Notes under the pieces: model-generated
Told to the model about the DNA's origin: nothing
The model's database searches: none
What the model saw: the letters and a program-made list of their open reading frames with translations, nothing else
Translations under genes and position numbers: made by a program
Assembly (NCBI RefSeq): GCF_007830035.1
Contig: NZ_VLKN01000011.1
Coordinates: forward strand, 1-44,287
Source: Luteimonas cucumeris
Lineage (GTDB): Bacteria > Pseudomonadota > Gammaproteobacteria > Xanthomonadales > Xanthomonadaceae
DNA: 44,287 bases
Direction of reading: 5' to 3'
Shown here: one piece after another, positions 25,871-33,700 of the stretch
How the letters are laid out: every line of letters starts with the position of its first letter
How positions within the stretch are numbered: the first letter of the stretch is position 1

Positions 25871-27175
25871 ATGACCCAGAGCCCGCCCCCGCAAGCTCCC
25901 CAGCCGACGCCGGCCGCCAACGCCGGCACGCACGCGTTGCGCATCCTGTCCGGCCTGCATGTCGGCGCCAGTCGCGACCTGGCGGAAAAGGAGATGATCC
26001 TGGTCGGCAGCGGCGACGACTGCGACATCGTGTTGTCCGACCCGGGCGTGGCGCCGCACCACGCGCTGATCGGCCTGCACGGCGGCAGCTGCTCGGTACG
26101 CGCGCTGGACGCGCCGCTGCGCATCGGTGGCCAGCCGCTGCATCCCGGCGACCCGGTCGAACTGGCCACGCTGCAGCGCATCGAACTGGGCCAGGCCGCG
26201 TTCGCGATCGGCGCTTCCGACGATCCCGGCTGGGCCTCGTTGCTGCCCATGCACGATGGCCGCCGCGCGGCACCGGCGCCAGCGCCGTACATGAAACGCC
26301 TGCCGGCAGTCGCCGCGTTCGCGGTGCTGTCGCTGATGTCGGTGGCGATCCTGGCCGCGGTCATGCCGCGCCACGATCCCGCGCCGCAGCCGAGCGATTC
26401 GCTGGCGCGGCTGATTCCCGAATTCGGCATCGCCGACGGCCGCGCCTCGGTCGACGCCAACGGCATCCAGGTGCTGTCGGGCACGGTCAAGGACGCCGCC
26501 ACCCGCGACCGCATCCGCGTGCGCCTGCAGAAGGACGGCATCAGCGCCAGCCTCGACCTGCGCACCGGCGAGGACATCGCCAACGACGTGCAGGACATCC
26601 TGCGCACGCAGGGCTTCGCCACGCGCACCCGCTATCTGGGCAACGGCGATGTCGAGGTCAGCGGCAATTTCGAGGACGGTGGCGCGCTGGAGAAGGCGGT
26701 CAAGTCGCGCGCCATGGTCGAGGTCGACGGCGTCCGGCGGATCGTGCCGCGCAACTACGAGCCTATCGATCCGTTCCAGACCGTCGCCGCGCCCAGCGCG
26801 AAGAAGGAAGCGGCGAAACCGGCGGTGAGCCTGGTGTCGGTGGTGCGCGGCAAGGAGCCGCACGTGCTCGGTTCCGACGGCAGCAAGTTCGGCATCGGCG
26901 AGAAACTGCCCGACGGCTCGACCCTGATCGGCATCGGCAGCGAATACGCCTCGGCGCTGGACAGCGCCGGCCAGCTGCAGCGCGTGCAGCTGGCGCCGCC
27001 GCCGGCCGCGGAGACGCCGCCGGCACCCGCCGACGCAGCGGCCACGACGGTCGCCGCGAAACCCACTGCGACCGGCAACGTCAGCGCCGCACCGGCTGCG
27101 CCCGCGACCGCCGCGCCGGCACCGCAGGTCGCCAAGGCCAAGCCTTCCACCGCCAAGCCGGCGCAGCGGATGTGA
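25871..27175 (+). CDS. sctD: T3SS inner-membrane ring protein SctD (YscD family)
   Basis: A 434-aa SctD. Residues about 15-105 form a cytoplasmic FHA-like domain (LRILSGLHVGASRDLAEKEM, VGSGDDCDIVLSDPGVAPHH). One membrane helix follows near residues 144-164 (VAAFAVLSLMSVAILAAVMP). The periplasmic part contains BON-like repeats (ANGIQVLSGTVKDAATRDRI; RYLGNGDVEVSGNFEDGGAL). The C-terminus is Ala/Pro-rich. FHA plus BON is the injectisome plan and has no flagellar equivalent. I prefer the ATG at 25871, with GAGG 8 nt upstream; an ATG at 25853 would overlap sctV by 8 bases. Confidence 0.9.
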   Translation: MTQSPPPQAPQPTPAANAGTHALRILSGLHVGASRDLAEKEMILVGSGDDCDIVLSDPGVAPHHALIGLHGGSCSVRALDAPLRIGGQPLHPGDPVELATLQRIELGQAAFAIGASDDPGWASLLPMHDGRRAAPAPAPYMKRLPAVAAFAVLSLMSVAILAAVMPRHDPAPQPSDSLARLIPEFGIADGRASVDANGIQVLSGTVKDAATRDRIRVRLQKDGISASLDLRTGEDIANDVQDILRTQGFATRTRYLGNGDVEVSGNFEDGGALEKAVKSRAMVEVDGVRRIVPRNYEPIDPFQTVAAPSAKKEAAKPAVSLVSVVRGKEPHVLGSDGSKFGIGEKLPDGSTLIGIGSEYASALDSAGQLQRVQLAPPPAAETPPAPADAAATTVAAKPTATGNVSAAPAAPATAAPAPQVAKAKPSTAKPAQRM

Positions 27176-27180
27176 CCGGC

Positions 27181-27345
27181 ATGACAGACGCAGCACGCAT
27201 CCGCGACACGCAGTCGGGTTCCACGGCTTCATCGGTAGTTCTGGCGGCGATCGCCGCGCTCACTTCAACACGTTCATTTGCAACACGCTCACTTACAGCA
27301 CGTTCACTTACTGCAGGCCCACTTACAGAAGGAGAAACACCATGA
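27181..27345 (+). CDS. Possible 54-aa ORF coupled to sctF
   Basis: A short frame starts 5 bp after the sctD stop and ends in TGA that overlaps the sctF ATG as ATGA. The product (MTDAARIRDTQSGSTASSVV and onwards) ends in pentapeptide repeats TRSFA, TRSLT, ARSLT, AGPLT, encoded by a 15-bp tandem repeat. The start has only a weak ribosome binding site. Exact fit between the two neighbouring genes argues for it; small size and odd composition argue against. No function can be given. Confidence 0.4.
   Translation: MTDAARIRDTQSGSTASSVVLAAIAALTSTRSFATRSLTARSLTAGPLTEGETP
27267..27326 (+). repeat. 15-bp tandem repeat upstream of sctF
   Basis: Four units of 15 bp (AACACGTTCATTTGC, AACACGCTCACTTAC, AGCACGTTCACTTAC, TGCAGGCCCACTTAC), with a fifth degenerate unit at 27252-27266, end just before the strong Shine-Dalgarno AAGGAG of sctF. 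The period is a multiple of three and keeps the 54-aa frame open. Confidence 0.8.
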
Positions 27346-27677
27346 GCAACGCCAACGTCAGCGGCCATCTGTTGAACACCTACATCACCGGCGCCAATGC
27401 GCTGGGCGTGAGCAGCGGTACCAGTCGCGGCAGCGTGTCCGGCAGCAGCGCCAACAGCTGGTACGAAGCGATGTCGCGCGCCTGGGGCCAGACGCTGGAT
27501 TCGCAGGCTGCCCGCATCACCCAGCTGTCGGACATGGTCGGTGCCGGCCAGGACCAGCCCTCGGTGATGATCCAGCTGACCGCCGAAAGCCTGCGCATGC
27601 AATTCATGTCCAACAACGCCGCGACCTCGCAGAACGCGGTCGGCCAGGCACTGGAAACGCTGGGCAAGCGCCAGTAA
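27342..27677 (+). CDS. sctF: Putative T3SS needle protein SctF
   Basis: A 111-aa, cysteine-free small protein with a Ser/Gly-rich N-terminal third and two predicted helices (SWYEAMSRAWGQTLDSQAAR and SVMIQLTAESLRMQFMSNNA) separated by a turn with QDQPS. This helix-turn-helix with a Pro in the turn is the plan of needle subunits (PrgI, YscF), though it is longer than their usual 80-90 aa. The gene order sctD-F-I-J-K-L is the same as prgH-prgI-prgJ-prgK-orgA-orgB. AAGGAG lies 8 nt before the ATG. The name rests mainly on fold plan and place. Confidence 0.75.
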   Translation: MSNANVSGHLLNTYITGANALGVSSGTSRGSVSGSSANSWYEAMSRAWGQTLDSQAARITQLSDMVGAGQDQPSVMIQLTAESLRMQFMSNNAATSQNAVGQALETLGKRQ

Positions 27678-27689
27678 CGCCGTTCGCGA

Positions 27690-27722
27690 TTCGTGCGCCG
27701 CGAGAGCCATCGCGGCTGCGAA
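27690..27722 (+). other. Hairpin between sctF and sctI
   Basis: A nearly perfect stem (TTCGTGCGCCGCGA / TCGCGGCTGCGAA, 6-nt loop) lies 12 bp beyond the sctF stop. Without a T-tract it is more likely a message-stabilising or processing hairpin than a full terminator. It could help keep the needle message more abundant than downstream genes. Confidence 0.45.
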
Positions 27723-27758
27723 ATGCGCAACCCGTCATTTGCGTAACAGGAGATCGAC

Positions 27759-28175
27759 ATGATCGAAGCCATACAAGTCGCCGCCATGGACGCCAGTCAG
27801 GCCGCGTCCGCCGCCAGTCCGGTGCAGTCGCCGCAGGCATCCGCCTACGACGTGCGCGAGTTCGCCGCCGCGCTCGAACGCACCGGCGGTGCGTCGCAGG
27901 CCGCCGGCCCGCAGCAGGTCGTCGCCAGCGTGGCGACGCAGCCGTCGGAAGGCACGCGCGCGGTGCTCGCCGCGCTTGAGCACCTCAACGGTGGCGCCGA
28001 CAACATCAACGCGATGTCGCAGACCATGACCGCCAATGCGGCCGACCTGACCCCGGGCGAGATGATGCAGATGACCATGCGCTGCCATCAGTTCCTGTTC
28101 CAGGCCGAGCTGACCTCGAACGTGGCCAACCGCACGTCCGACGGCATCACGCAACTGTTCCGTCAGCAGTCGTAA
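27759..28175 (+). CDS. sctI: Putative T3SS inner rod protein SctI
   Basis: A 138-aa protein with an Ala/Gln/Ser-rich N-terminal part and a conserved-looking C-terminal helix pair (NINAMSQTMTANAADLTPGE, then MMQMTMRCHQFLFQAELTSN and NRTSDGITQLFRQQS). The end matches the inner rod pattern of YscI/PrgJ (a helix L-x-x-Q/M...F-x-x-E-L-x-x-x-V ending in x-L-x-x-Q). AGGAG lies 7 nt before the ATG. Position between needle and sctJ agrees. Confidence 0.82.
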   Translation: MIEAIQVAAMDASQAASAASPVQSPQASAYDVREFAAALERTGGASQAAGPQQVVASVATQPSEGTRAVLAALEHLNGGADNINAMSQTMTANAADLTPGEMMQMTMRCHQFLFQAELTSNVANRTSDGITQLFRQQS

Positions 28176-28188
28176 CCGGGAGACAGGC

Positions 28189-28983
28189 ATGAACAGGCCG
28201 ACAGGCTTCAAATCGCTGCGCCTGGCCGCACTGGCGGCCATCGCCGGCTTGTTGCTGGCCGGCTGCAACGGTTCCGCGTTGTACAGCGATCTGGACGAGC
28301 AGCAGGCCAACGAAGTGACGGCGGCGTTGCAGGGCGCCGGCATCGGCGCCGAGAAGGCGCCGTCGCCCAACAAGAAAGGCTGGGAAGTACGGGTCGGCCG
28401 CAACGAGTTCCCGCAGGCCATGCAGGTGCTGCACGATCGCGGCCTGCCGCGCGCGCGTTACGCGTCGATGTGCGAGGTGTTCAAGAAGGAAGGCTTCGCC
28501 TCCTCGGCGATCGAGGAGCGCGCGCGCTACCAGTGCAGCCTCGAGCAGGAGATCGCGCGCACGCTGTCGCAGATCCCCGGCGTGGTCGATGCGCGCGTGC
28601 ATATCGCGCTGCCCGAGCGCGATCCGCTCGGCGGCACCGAGAAGGTGTCCTCGGCGTCGGTGATGATCTTCGAGCGTCCCGGCGCCGACCTGCGCGATAC
28701 CGAGACGGCGATCAAGGTCACCGTGAAGGATGGCGTGCAGGGACTGGACGACGTCAACAAGGTGACGGTGAAGTTCATCTCCATGTCGCCGCCGGCCGGG
28801 GTCGACGTGAAGCCGCGTTCGACCGGCATCACCCCGGCGTTGTCGTCGATGAGCCCGCTGGCGATCGGCATCGCCGTCGGTGCGGCTTTGCTGATCGCAT
28901 TGCTGGTCGCGTTGCTGGGCCGCCTGCGCAACCGCGATGCGGCAGCGACCGCACAACCGCAGCGCGGCGTCTGGAACGGCTGA
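28189..28983 (+). CDS. sctJ: T3SS inner-membrane ring lipoprotein SctJ (YscJ/PrgK family)
   Basis: A 264-aa SctJ lipoprotein. The signal ends in the lipobox LLLAGC, followed directly by the family segment ALYSDLDEQQANEVTAAL, then NEFPQAMQVLHDRGLPRARY, RYQCSLEQEIARTLSQIPGV and VVDARVHIALPERDPL. A C-terminal membrane helix (PLAIGIAVGAALLIALLVAL) closes the protein. GGGAG lies just upstream of the ATG. All expected domains are present. Confidence 0.95.
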   Translation: MNRPTGFKSLRLAALAAIAGLLLAGCNGSALYSDLDEQQANEVTAALQGAGIGAEKAPSPNKKGWEVRVGRNEFPQAMQVLHDRGLPRARYASMCEVFKKEGFASSAIEERARYQCSLEQEIARTLSQIPGVVDARVHIALPERDPLGGTEKVSSASVMIFERPGADLRDTETAIKVTVKDGVQGLDDVNKVTVKFISMSPPAGVDVKPRSTGITPALSSMSPLAIGIAVGAALLIALLVALLGRLRNRDAAATAQPQRGVWNG

Positions 28984-28990
28984 GGCCGGC

Positions 28991-29644
28991 ATGACGCAGC
29001 GCGCCGTGGCGGAACGGGGAATGGCCCTTCAGGTGCTGCTGGCCGAGATCGATCCGGGCTGGCACGGCGGACTCGAACCGGAGCTGCTGTCGCGCGCCAA
29101 CGGTAGCCGCCTTGGACGCCGGCTGCTGGCGCGCTGGCTCGCCAAAGCAGCCGCGGCCACGTTGCTGGCGCCGGCGCCCGGCGACGGTCCGATCGGCGTG
29201 GTCCTGCGCTGGCCGCGCGCTGGCGTGGCGGCGTTGACCCGTGACCTCGGCGCGCTGGCGTTCGCGCCAGCGATCCGCGCCGAAGTGCGGCGCGAGCCGG
29301 TGCGCCGGCTCAAGCAGGCATTGGGCAACAGCTATCTGCTGGCGCTGGACAACACGGTATGGAACGGGCGCGTCGATCCGGCCACAAGCCAGCGGCTGGC
29401 GACCGGACTTGCGCAGGCCCTGACCAGCGACGCCAGCGGCGACGACAACACCGCGCTGTACGCGCTGCTCGATCGCCAGGGGCGCGCCGAACTCGACGAA
29501 TGGGCGCGCAGCCACGACCCCGCCCTCGGCGAATGGGCACGGCTGTTGCAGCCCGGCGACGCCGTGTCCGATCCGGCGCACCTGCCGGAAAAACCGCTGC
29601 TGCGCGTCTACACCCACCACCAGTCGCGCCGCGCCGCGCATTGA
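28991..29644 (+). CDS. sctK: Putative T3SS sorting-platform protein SctK
   Basis: A 217-aa soluble protein, rich in Arg, Ala and Leu. Visible parts are NGSRLGRRLLARWLAKAAAA, VRRLKQALGNSYLLALDNTV and WARSHDPALGEWARLLQPG. The placement between sctJ and sctL, the size, and the central R-R-L-x-x-x-L-G helix fit SctK (YscK/OrgA/HrpD), which joins SctQ pods to the inner ring. SctK is poorly conserved, so gene order carries much of the call. It starts 7 bp after sctJ. Confidence 0.75.
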   Translation: MTQRAVAERGMALQVLLAEIDPGWHGGLEPELLSRANGSRLGRRLLARWLAKAAAATLLAPAPGDGPIGVVLRWPRAGVAALTRDLGALAFAPAIRAEVRREPVRRLKQALGNSYLLALDNTVWNGRVDPATSQRLATGLAQALTSDASGDDNTALYALLDRQGRAELDEWARSHDPALGEWARLLQPGDAVSDPAHLPEKPLLRVYTHHQSRRAAH

Positions 29645-29669
29645 GCGCGGATCGTCGTCCGGAAGCCAT

Positions 29670-30356
29670 ATGCCCGCCGAATCCACCCTGAAGTCCCGAC
29701 CCGCTGCCACGCCCGCCGCCGGCAGCGGCGCGGTCGCGGTGTTCGAGCGCCGCCAGTTCGAGCGCGCGCTGGCCGCCACGGTGGTATCGGCGCAGGACTG
29801 GCGCCGGCTGGAAGAACTCGATGCGCTGCTGGCGCGCGTCAACGCGCTGTACGAACAGGCCGGCACCGAAATCGCGCAGGCACGTGAGCAGGGTCACGTC
29901 GCCGGCTTCGCCGAAGGGTTCGCAAAAGCGCAACAGCAGATGGCCGTGCAGTTGGCCGCGCTCAACGAGCGCCGCGCGCGCGTGCTCGGCGAAGCCGGCA
30001 GCCGCGTCGCCGAACTGGCCTGCGCGATCGTCGCGCGGATCGCGCCGGGTTTCGATCCGGGCGAAGTGATGCCGCCGCTGGTGATGCGCGCGGTCGAAGC
30101 CGCGCAGGCCGAGCAGTTCCTGCTGATCCGTGTGCACCCGTCGGTGCGCGAAAAAGTCAAAGCCGGCCTGGGCGCGGTGCGCCAGGCGCATCCGGCGGTC
30201 GGGGTGATCGAACTGGTCGATGACGAAAGCCTCGACGCGCTGAGCTGCGTGGTGGTGTCGGAAGCCGGCGAAGTGCGCGCCGGCATCGCGCAGCAGATCG
30301 AGGCGATCCGCGCGGCGCTGGCCGGCGTCGACCTCAAGGTGCCGGAGGCGACATGA
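29670..30356 (+). CDS. sctL: T3SS stator protein SctL (YscL/HrpE/FliH family)
   Basis: A 228-aa SctL, which links the ATPase to the SctQ ring. After a variable N-terminus comes a long coiled-coil segment ([40 protein letters not shown]) with the G-x3-G-x3-A type repeat of this family. The C-terminal half resembles V-ATPase subunit E ([40 protein letters not shown]). It overlaps sctN by 4 bases (ATGA). Confidence 0.9.
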   Translation: MPAESTLKSRPAATPAAGSGAVAVFERRQFERALAATVVSAQDWRRLEELDALLARVNALYEQAGTEIAQAREQGHVAGFAEGFAKAQQQMAVQLAALNERRARVLGEAGSRVAELACAIVARIAPGFDPGEVMPPLVMRAVEAAQAEQFLLIRVHPSVREKVKAGLGAVRQAHPAVGVIELVDDESLDALSCVVVSEAGEVRAGIAQQIEAIRAALAGVDLKVPEAT

Positions 30357-31717
30357 GCATGTCGCAGACGTTCGGTCTCGACCTGGACGCCGCCAAGGCC
30401 GCGCCGGACGATCCCCTGCTGGGCGCGCTCGGCGCGATCCATGGCATCGAACGCGTCGGCCGCGTTGCCGAGGCCTACGGCACGCTGATCCGCGCCACCG
30501 GCCTCAAGGCCACCATCGGCGAGCTGTGCGAACTGCGCAATCCGCGCGGCGTCGGCGATCCGGATTTCAGGCTGGCCGCGGAAGTGGTCGGCGTATCGCG
30601 CCAGCACACGCTGCTGACGCCGCTGGGCGCGCTCGACGGCATCTCCCACACCACTGAAGTGATCGGCACTGGCAAGCAGGCCGCGGTGCGCGCCGGCGAT
30701 GGCCTGCTCGGCCGCATCCTCGACGCGCACGGCGAACCGATCGACGGCAAGGGCCCGCTCGGCGTGACGGTCGACGCGCCGATCTACGCCGCTTCGCCCA
30801 ATCCGCTGTCGCGCAAGCTGATCGAGCGTCCGTTCTCGACCGGCGTGCGTGCGATCGACGCGACCATGACCGCCGGCGTCGGCCAGCGCATCGGCATCTT
30901 CGCCGTCGCCGGCGGCGGCAAGAGCACGCTGCTGGGCATGCTGGCGCGCGGCGGTGAATCCGACGTCAACGTAATCGCGCTGGTCGGCGAACGCGGCCGC
31001 GAGGTCAACGAATTCATCCACGACAACCTCGGCGCCGAAGGTCTGGCGAAGTCGGTGATCGTGGTGGCCACGTCCGACCGTCCCGCGCTGGAACGCAGCC
31101 GCGCCGCCTGGGTGGCGACCGCGATCGCCGAGCACTTCCGCGACCGCGGCAAGCGCGTGCTGCTGCTGCTGGATTCGGTGACGCGCTTCGCGCGCGCGCT
31201 GCGCGACGTCGGCCTGGCGGTCGGCGAGCCACCGGCACGGCGCGGCTATCCGCCATCGGTGTTCAGCGCCCTGCCGCGACTGTTCGAGCGCGCCGGCAAC
31301 AACGCGCATGGCTCGATCACCGCGTTCTACACCGTGCTGGCCGAGGACGAAGACGGCGGCGATCCGATCGTCGAGGAAGTACGTTCGATCCTGGACGGCC
31401 ACATCGTGCTGTCGCGGCGGCTCGCGGCGGCCTATCACTATCCGGCGATCGACGTGCTGACCAGCCTCAGCCGCACCATGCCGCGCGTGGTCGACGAGGC
31501 GCACCTGCGCGCCGCCGGCCAGCTGCGCAAGTACCTGGCCAAGTACCAGGACATCGAACTGCTGCTGCAACTGGGCGAATACAAGCGCGGCAGCGACCGC
31601 GAAGCCGACATCGCCATCGAGAAGATCGAACCGATCCGCAACCTGTTGCGCCAGCCGGCTACCGAGCTGGTCGGCTTCGCACAGTCTTCCGAGGGGCTGC
31701 GGAGGTTGTTCGCATGA
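30353..31717 (+). CDS. sctN: T3SS ATPase SctN (YscN/HrcN/FliI family)
   Basis: A 454-aa hexameric ATPase that unfolds and delivers substrates. The Walker A loop [14 protein letters not shown] has Lys190, the Walker B is [12 protein letters not shown], and the arginine-finger region is in the C-terminal part. Other family blocks are [51 protein letters not shown] and [20 protein letters not shown]. The N-terminal beta-barrel is complete. It is coupled to sctL by ATGA. Downstream lies a heptamer hairpin. Confidence 0.96.
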   Translation: MSMSQTFGLDLDAAKAAPDDPLLGALGAIHGIERVGRVAEAYGTLIRATGLKATIGELCELRNPRGVGDPDFRLAAEVVGVSRQHTLLTPLGALDGISHTTEVIGTGKQAAVRAGDGLLGRILDAHGEPIDGKGPLGVTVDAPIYAASPNPLSRKLIERPFSTGVRAIDATMTAGVGQRIGIFAVAGGGKSTLLGMLARGGESDVNVIALVGERGREVNEFIHDNLGAEGLAKSVIVVATSDRPALERSRAAWVATAIAEHFRDRGKRVLLLLDSVTRFARALRDVGLAVGEPPARRGYPPSVFSALPRLFERAGNNAHGSITAFYTVLAEDEDGGDPIVEEVRSILDGHIVLSRRLAAAYHYPAIDVLTSLSRTMPRVVDEAHLRAAGQLRKYLAKYQDIELLLQLGEYKRGSDREADIAIEKIEPIRNLLRQPATELVGFAQSSEGLRRLFA

Positions 31718-31720
31718 ACA

Positions 31721-31828
31721 GCCGGGAGTCGGGAATCGGGAATCGGGAATCGGCAAAGCCGCAGCGACGTCGTGATTCCGCTTCCCGCTTTTTCGATTCC
31801 CGATTCCCGATTCCCGCTTCCCGGCTCT
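31721..31828. repeat. GGGAATC-type heptamer hairpin between sctN and sctO
   Basis: The left arm (31721-31753) has GGGAGTC and three GGGAATC units; the right arm (31792-31828) has matching GATTCCC units and closes on GCCGGG/CCCGGC. The pairing is near perfect over about 32 bp. The sctO ATG follows directly, with no Shine-Dalgarno sequence, as at sctS. Confidence 0.8.
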
Positions 31829-31829
31829 C

Positions 31830-32330
31830 ATGAAACGCTTCCCGCTGCAGCAGCTGATCCAGCTGCGCGAACACCGCTTGGAAAAGGCGCGGCAGCTGGT
31901 GCTGCAGCGACAGCGCGAGCGGCAGCAGTGCGAGCTGGCCTGCACCCGGATCGAAGAAGAGATCGCCATGCTGGACGCCGAGAAAGGCGAACAGCGGCAG
32001 CGTCTGCTCGATCCGCCGCCGCCGGGCGTCGACTGGTCGTCGGTGCTGGCCCAGCGCGAGGCGCATATCGAGCTGCTCGGGCTGCAGGCCGTGGCAGCGC
32101 GTGAACGGCTGAAGCAGGCACAGGAAAAACTGCGCGAAGCGGACAACGCGCTGCGCGAGGCGCGCGAGGCTTTCTTCCGCGCCAAGGCCCGGCAGGACGC
32201 GCTGGAGAAACGCAAGGCGGTCTGGCGCAGCGAAATGCTGGCGCAGGAACTGCGCCTTGAAGAAGCCGCGAATGCGGACCTGTTGACGGTGCGCCCGCTG
32301 ACGGCGGGCGATAATGGAGGTGGACCATGA
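31830..32330 (+). CDS. sctO: T3SS central stalk protein SctO (YscO/FliJ family)
   Basis: A 166-aa protein that is one long, highly charged coiled coil (LQQLIQLREHRLEKARQLVL, RQRERQQCELACTRIEEEI, ARERLKQAQEKLREADNALR). Size, composition and place after sctN match SctO/FliJ, the stalk inside the ATPase ring. There is no Shine-Dalgarno sequence because the heptamer hairpin ends 1-2 bases before the ATG. It overlaps sctP by 4 bases (ATGA). Confidence 0.88.
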   Translation: MKRFPLQQLIQLREHRLEKARQLVLQRQRERQQCELACTRIEEEIAMLDAEKGEQRQRLLDPPPPGVDWSSVLAQREAHIELLGLQAVAARERLKQAQEKLREADNALREAREAFFRAKARQDALEKRKAVWRSEMLAQELRLEEAANADLLTVRPLTAGDNGGGP

Positions 32331-33037
32331 GCGTGGACCGGAGCCGATCGGCACACGAAACGCAATCGACGCAGCAACGCGAGATCGACGCGCGCCTGCG
32401 CGCGGATCGCTTGCGCGAGCCGCCGCCACCGGAGCAGGTGGACAAGTTCCGCACGCTGATGCAGCAGCGCGAAGGCGGCACGCCGCCGCCGATGCAGGAG
32501 CAGCTGGCCGATGCGCGCCATGCCGGGCAGGCGGTCGATGCCCAGCTGGCCGCGCAATCGGCCGACGACGCGCTGGCCGCATCGCGGCAGGCGCTGTCGA
32601 ACGGTGTCGACGAACGCGCTTTGCGCCGCAGCGATGACTTCGGCCTGTCGGCGAACTCGCAGACGCCGGCGGACGCCTCGGCGATGTGGCAGGCGCAGAT
32701 GGCGCTGCGCGACGGCACGCCCGCGCCGGCGGCGCCACCGCCGCCGGTCAATCCGCAGGCCTTCGCCGAACTGATCCAGCGCCACGTGCAGCAACTGGCC
32801 GCCAGCGACGGCGCACTGAAGGACAGCGACGGCCAGGTGCTGCTGCGCATGGCCGATGCAACCCTGCCCGGCACCGACCTGCTGCTCACCCGCACCAGCA
32901 ACGGCTGGCTGCTGCGCGCCGACGTGCGTTCGCGCGACAGCTACGACGCGATCCGCCAGGCCGCACCGGAGCTGACCCGGCGTTTCGCCGCCAGCAATCT
33001 CGGCGAACTGACCATCGATCCGCATTACCAGGGTTGA
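32327..33037 (+). CDS. sctP: Putative T3SS needle-length protein SctP (YscP/HpaP-like)
   Basis: A 236-aa protein. The N-terminal two thirds are polar, Pro/Ala/Gln-rich and probably extended (REPPPPEQVDKFRTLMQQRE, APAAPPPPVNPQAFAELIQR). The last 100 residues form a small domain (LRMADATLPGTDLLLTRTSN, GWLLRADVRSRDSYDAIRQA, then LTRRFAASNLGELTIDP). A disordered ruler followed by a folded domain, at this place after sctO, fits SctP, which sets needle length and signals SctU. Sequence identity within the family is low, so the call leans on context. Confidence 0.75.
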   Translation: MSVDRSRSAHETQSTQQREIDARLRADRLREPPPPEQVDKFRTLMQQREGGTPPPMQEQLADARHAGQAVDAQLAAQSADDALAASRQALSNGVDERALRRSDDFGLSANSQTPADASAMWQAQMALRDGTPAPAAPPPPVNPQAFAELIQRHVQQLAASDGALKDSDGQVLLRMADATLPGTDLLLTRTSNGWLLRADVRSRDSYDAIRQAAPELTRRFAASNLGELTIDPHYQG

Positions 33038-33108
33038 CCGGTCGCGCAACGGCTCGACGGATCACCCGCCGCAACACGAATCCCTTCCACACCCGGAGAG
33101 TGTCCACG

Positions 33109-33660
33109 ATGCAACGTCCTCCCAGGCGCCAGCCACGATCCGCCGCCACGTTCCAGCCCAAGCCGTTGCCTGGTGCGACGATGCTGGCCGACGCGCCACG
33201 GCCAGCCGCCAGCGGCAGCCACGACCGCCAGCAGTTGATCGACGACTTCGAATCCGCGTTGCGCGAGGAATCGGCGCTGAACGCCGAGGACCGCGACAGC
33301 ATCATCCGCCAGTTCAGGGATGCTCTGGACAATGCGCCGACACAGCTGGGGCCGCCGGACGTCGAGGAGCTGCAGCGCAGTTTTGCGCAGGCCGTGCGCA
33401 CCATGGCCGAAGAGCAGATGATCGATCCGGCCGAACAGGACACGCTGCTGCGGCAGCTGCAGGAGACGGTCGGCGTGCTGGAGGGCGACGCGGTGCGTCG
33501 GGCCACCGAACACGCCCGGCGCGTGGCGCAGGACGGGCCCGAGAAAGCGGCGGAATGGCTGGCCGCGCAGCAGGCACCGGCGGCGTCACCGACGCCATCG
33601 TCATCGTTGCCGGCCGCGCCATTGGGCCTCGGCGCGGCAGCGCGCAGACGGCGGCGCTAG
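33109..33660 (+). CDS. T3SS-operon protein of unknown function
   Basis: A 183-aa protein. A basic N-terminus (MQRPPRRQPRSAATFQPKP) is followed by a helical, acidic core (DRQQLIDDFESALREESALN, then VEELQRSFAQAVRTMAEEQM and DTLLRQLQETVGVLEGDAVR) and a Pro/Ser tail ending in five Arg. GGAG lies 10 nt before the ATG. I do not recognise the family. Its place after sctP suggests a T3SS accessory, regulatory or secreted role. Confidence 0.7.
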   Translation: MQRPPRRQPRSAATFQPKPLPGATMLADAPRPAASGSHDRQQLIDDFESALREESALNAEDRDSIIRQFRDALDNAPTQLGPPDVEELQRSFAQAVRTMAEEQMIDPAEQDTLLRQLQETVGVLEGDAVRRATEHARRVAQDGPEKAAEWLAAQQAPAASPTPSSSLPAAPLGLGAAARRRRR

Positions 33661-33700
33661 CGGCTGCGGATCGTCCGTCCATCGCGTTCCGCATCGGCCA

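Noticed and set aside
16022-33037. Flagellar export system
   Set aside because: SctD with FHA and BON domains, the injectisome form of SctV, a needle and rod pair and a SctJ of injectisome size point to a non-flagellar system; no flagellin, hook or MS-ring FliF gene is seen.
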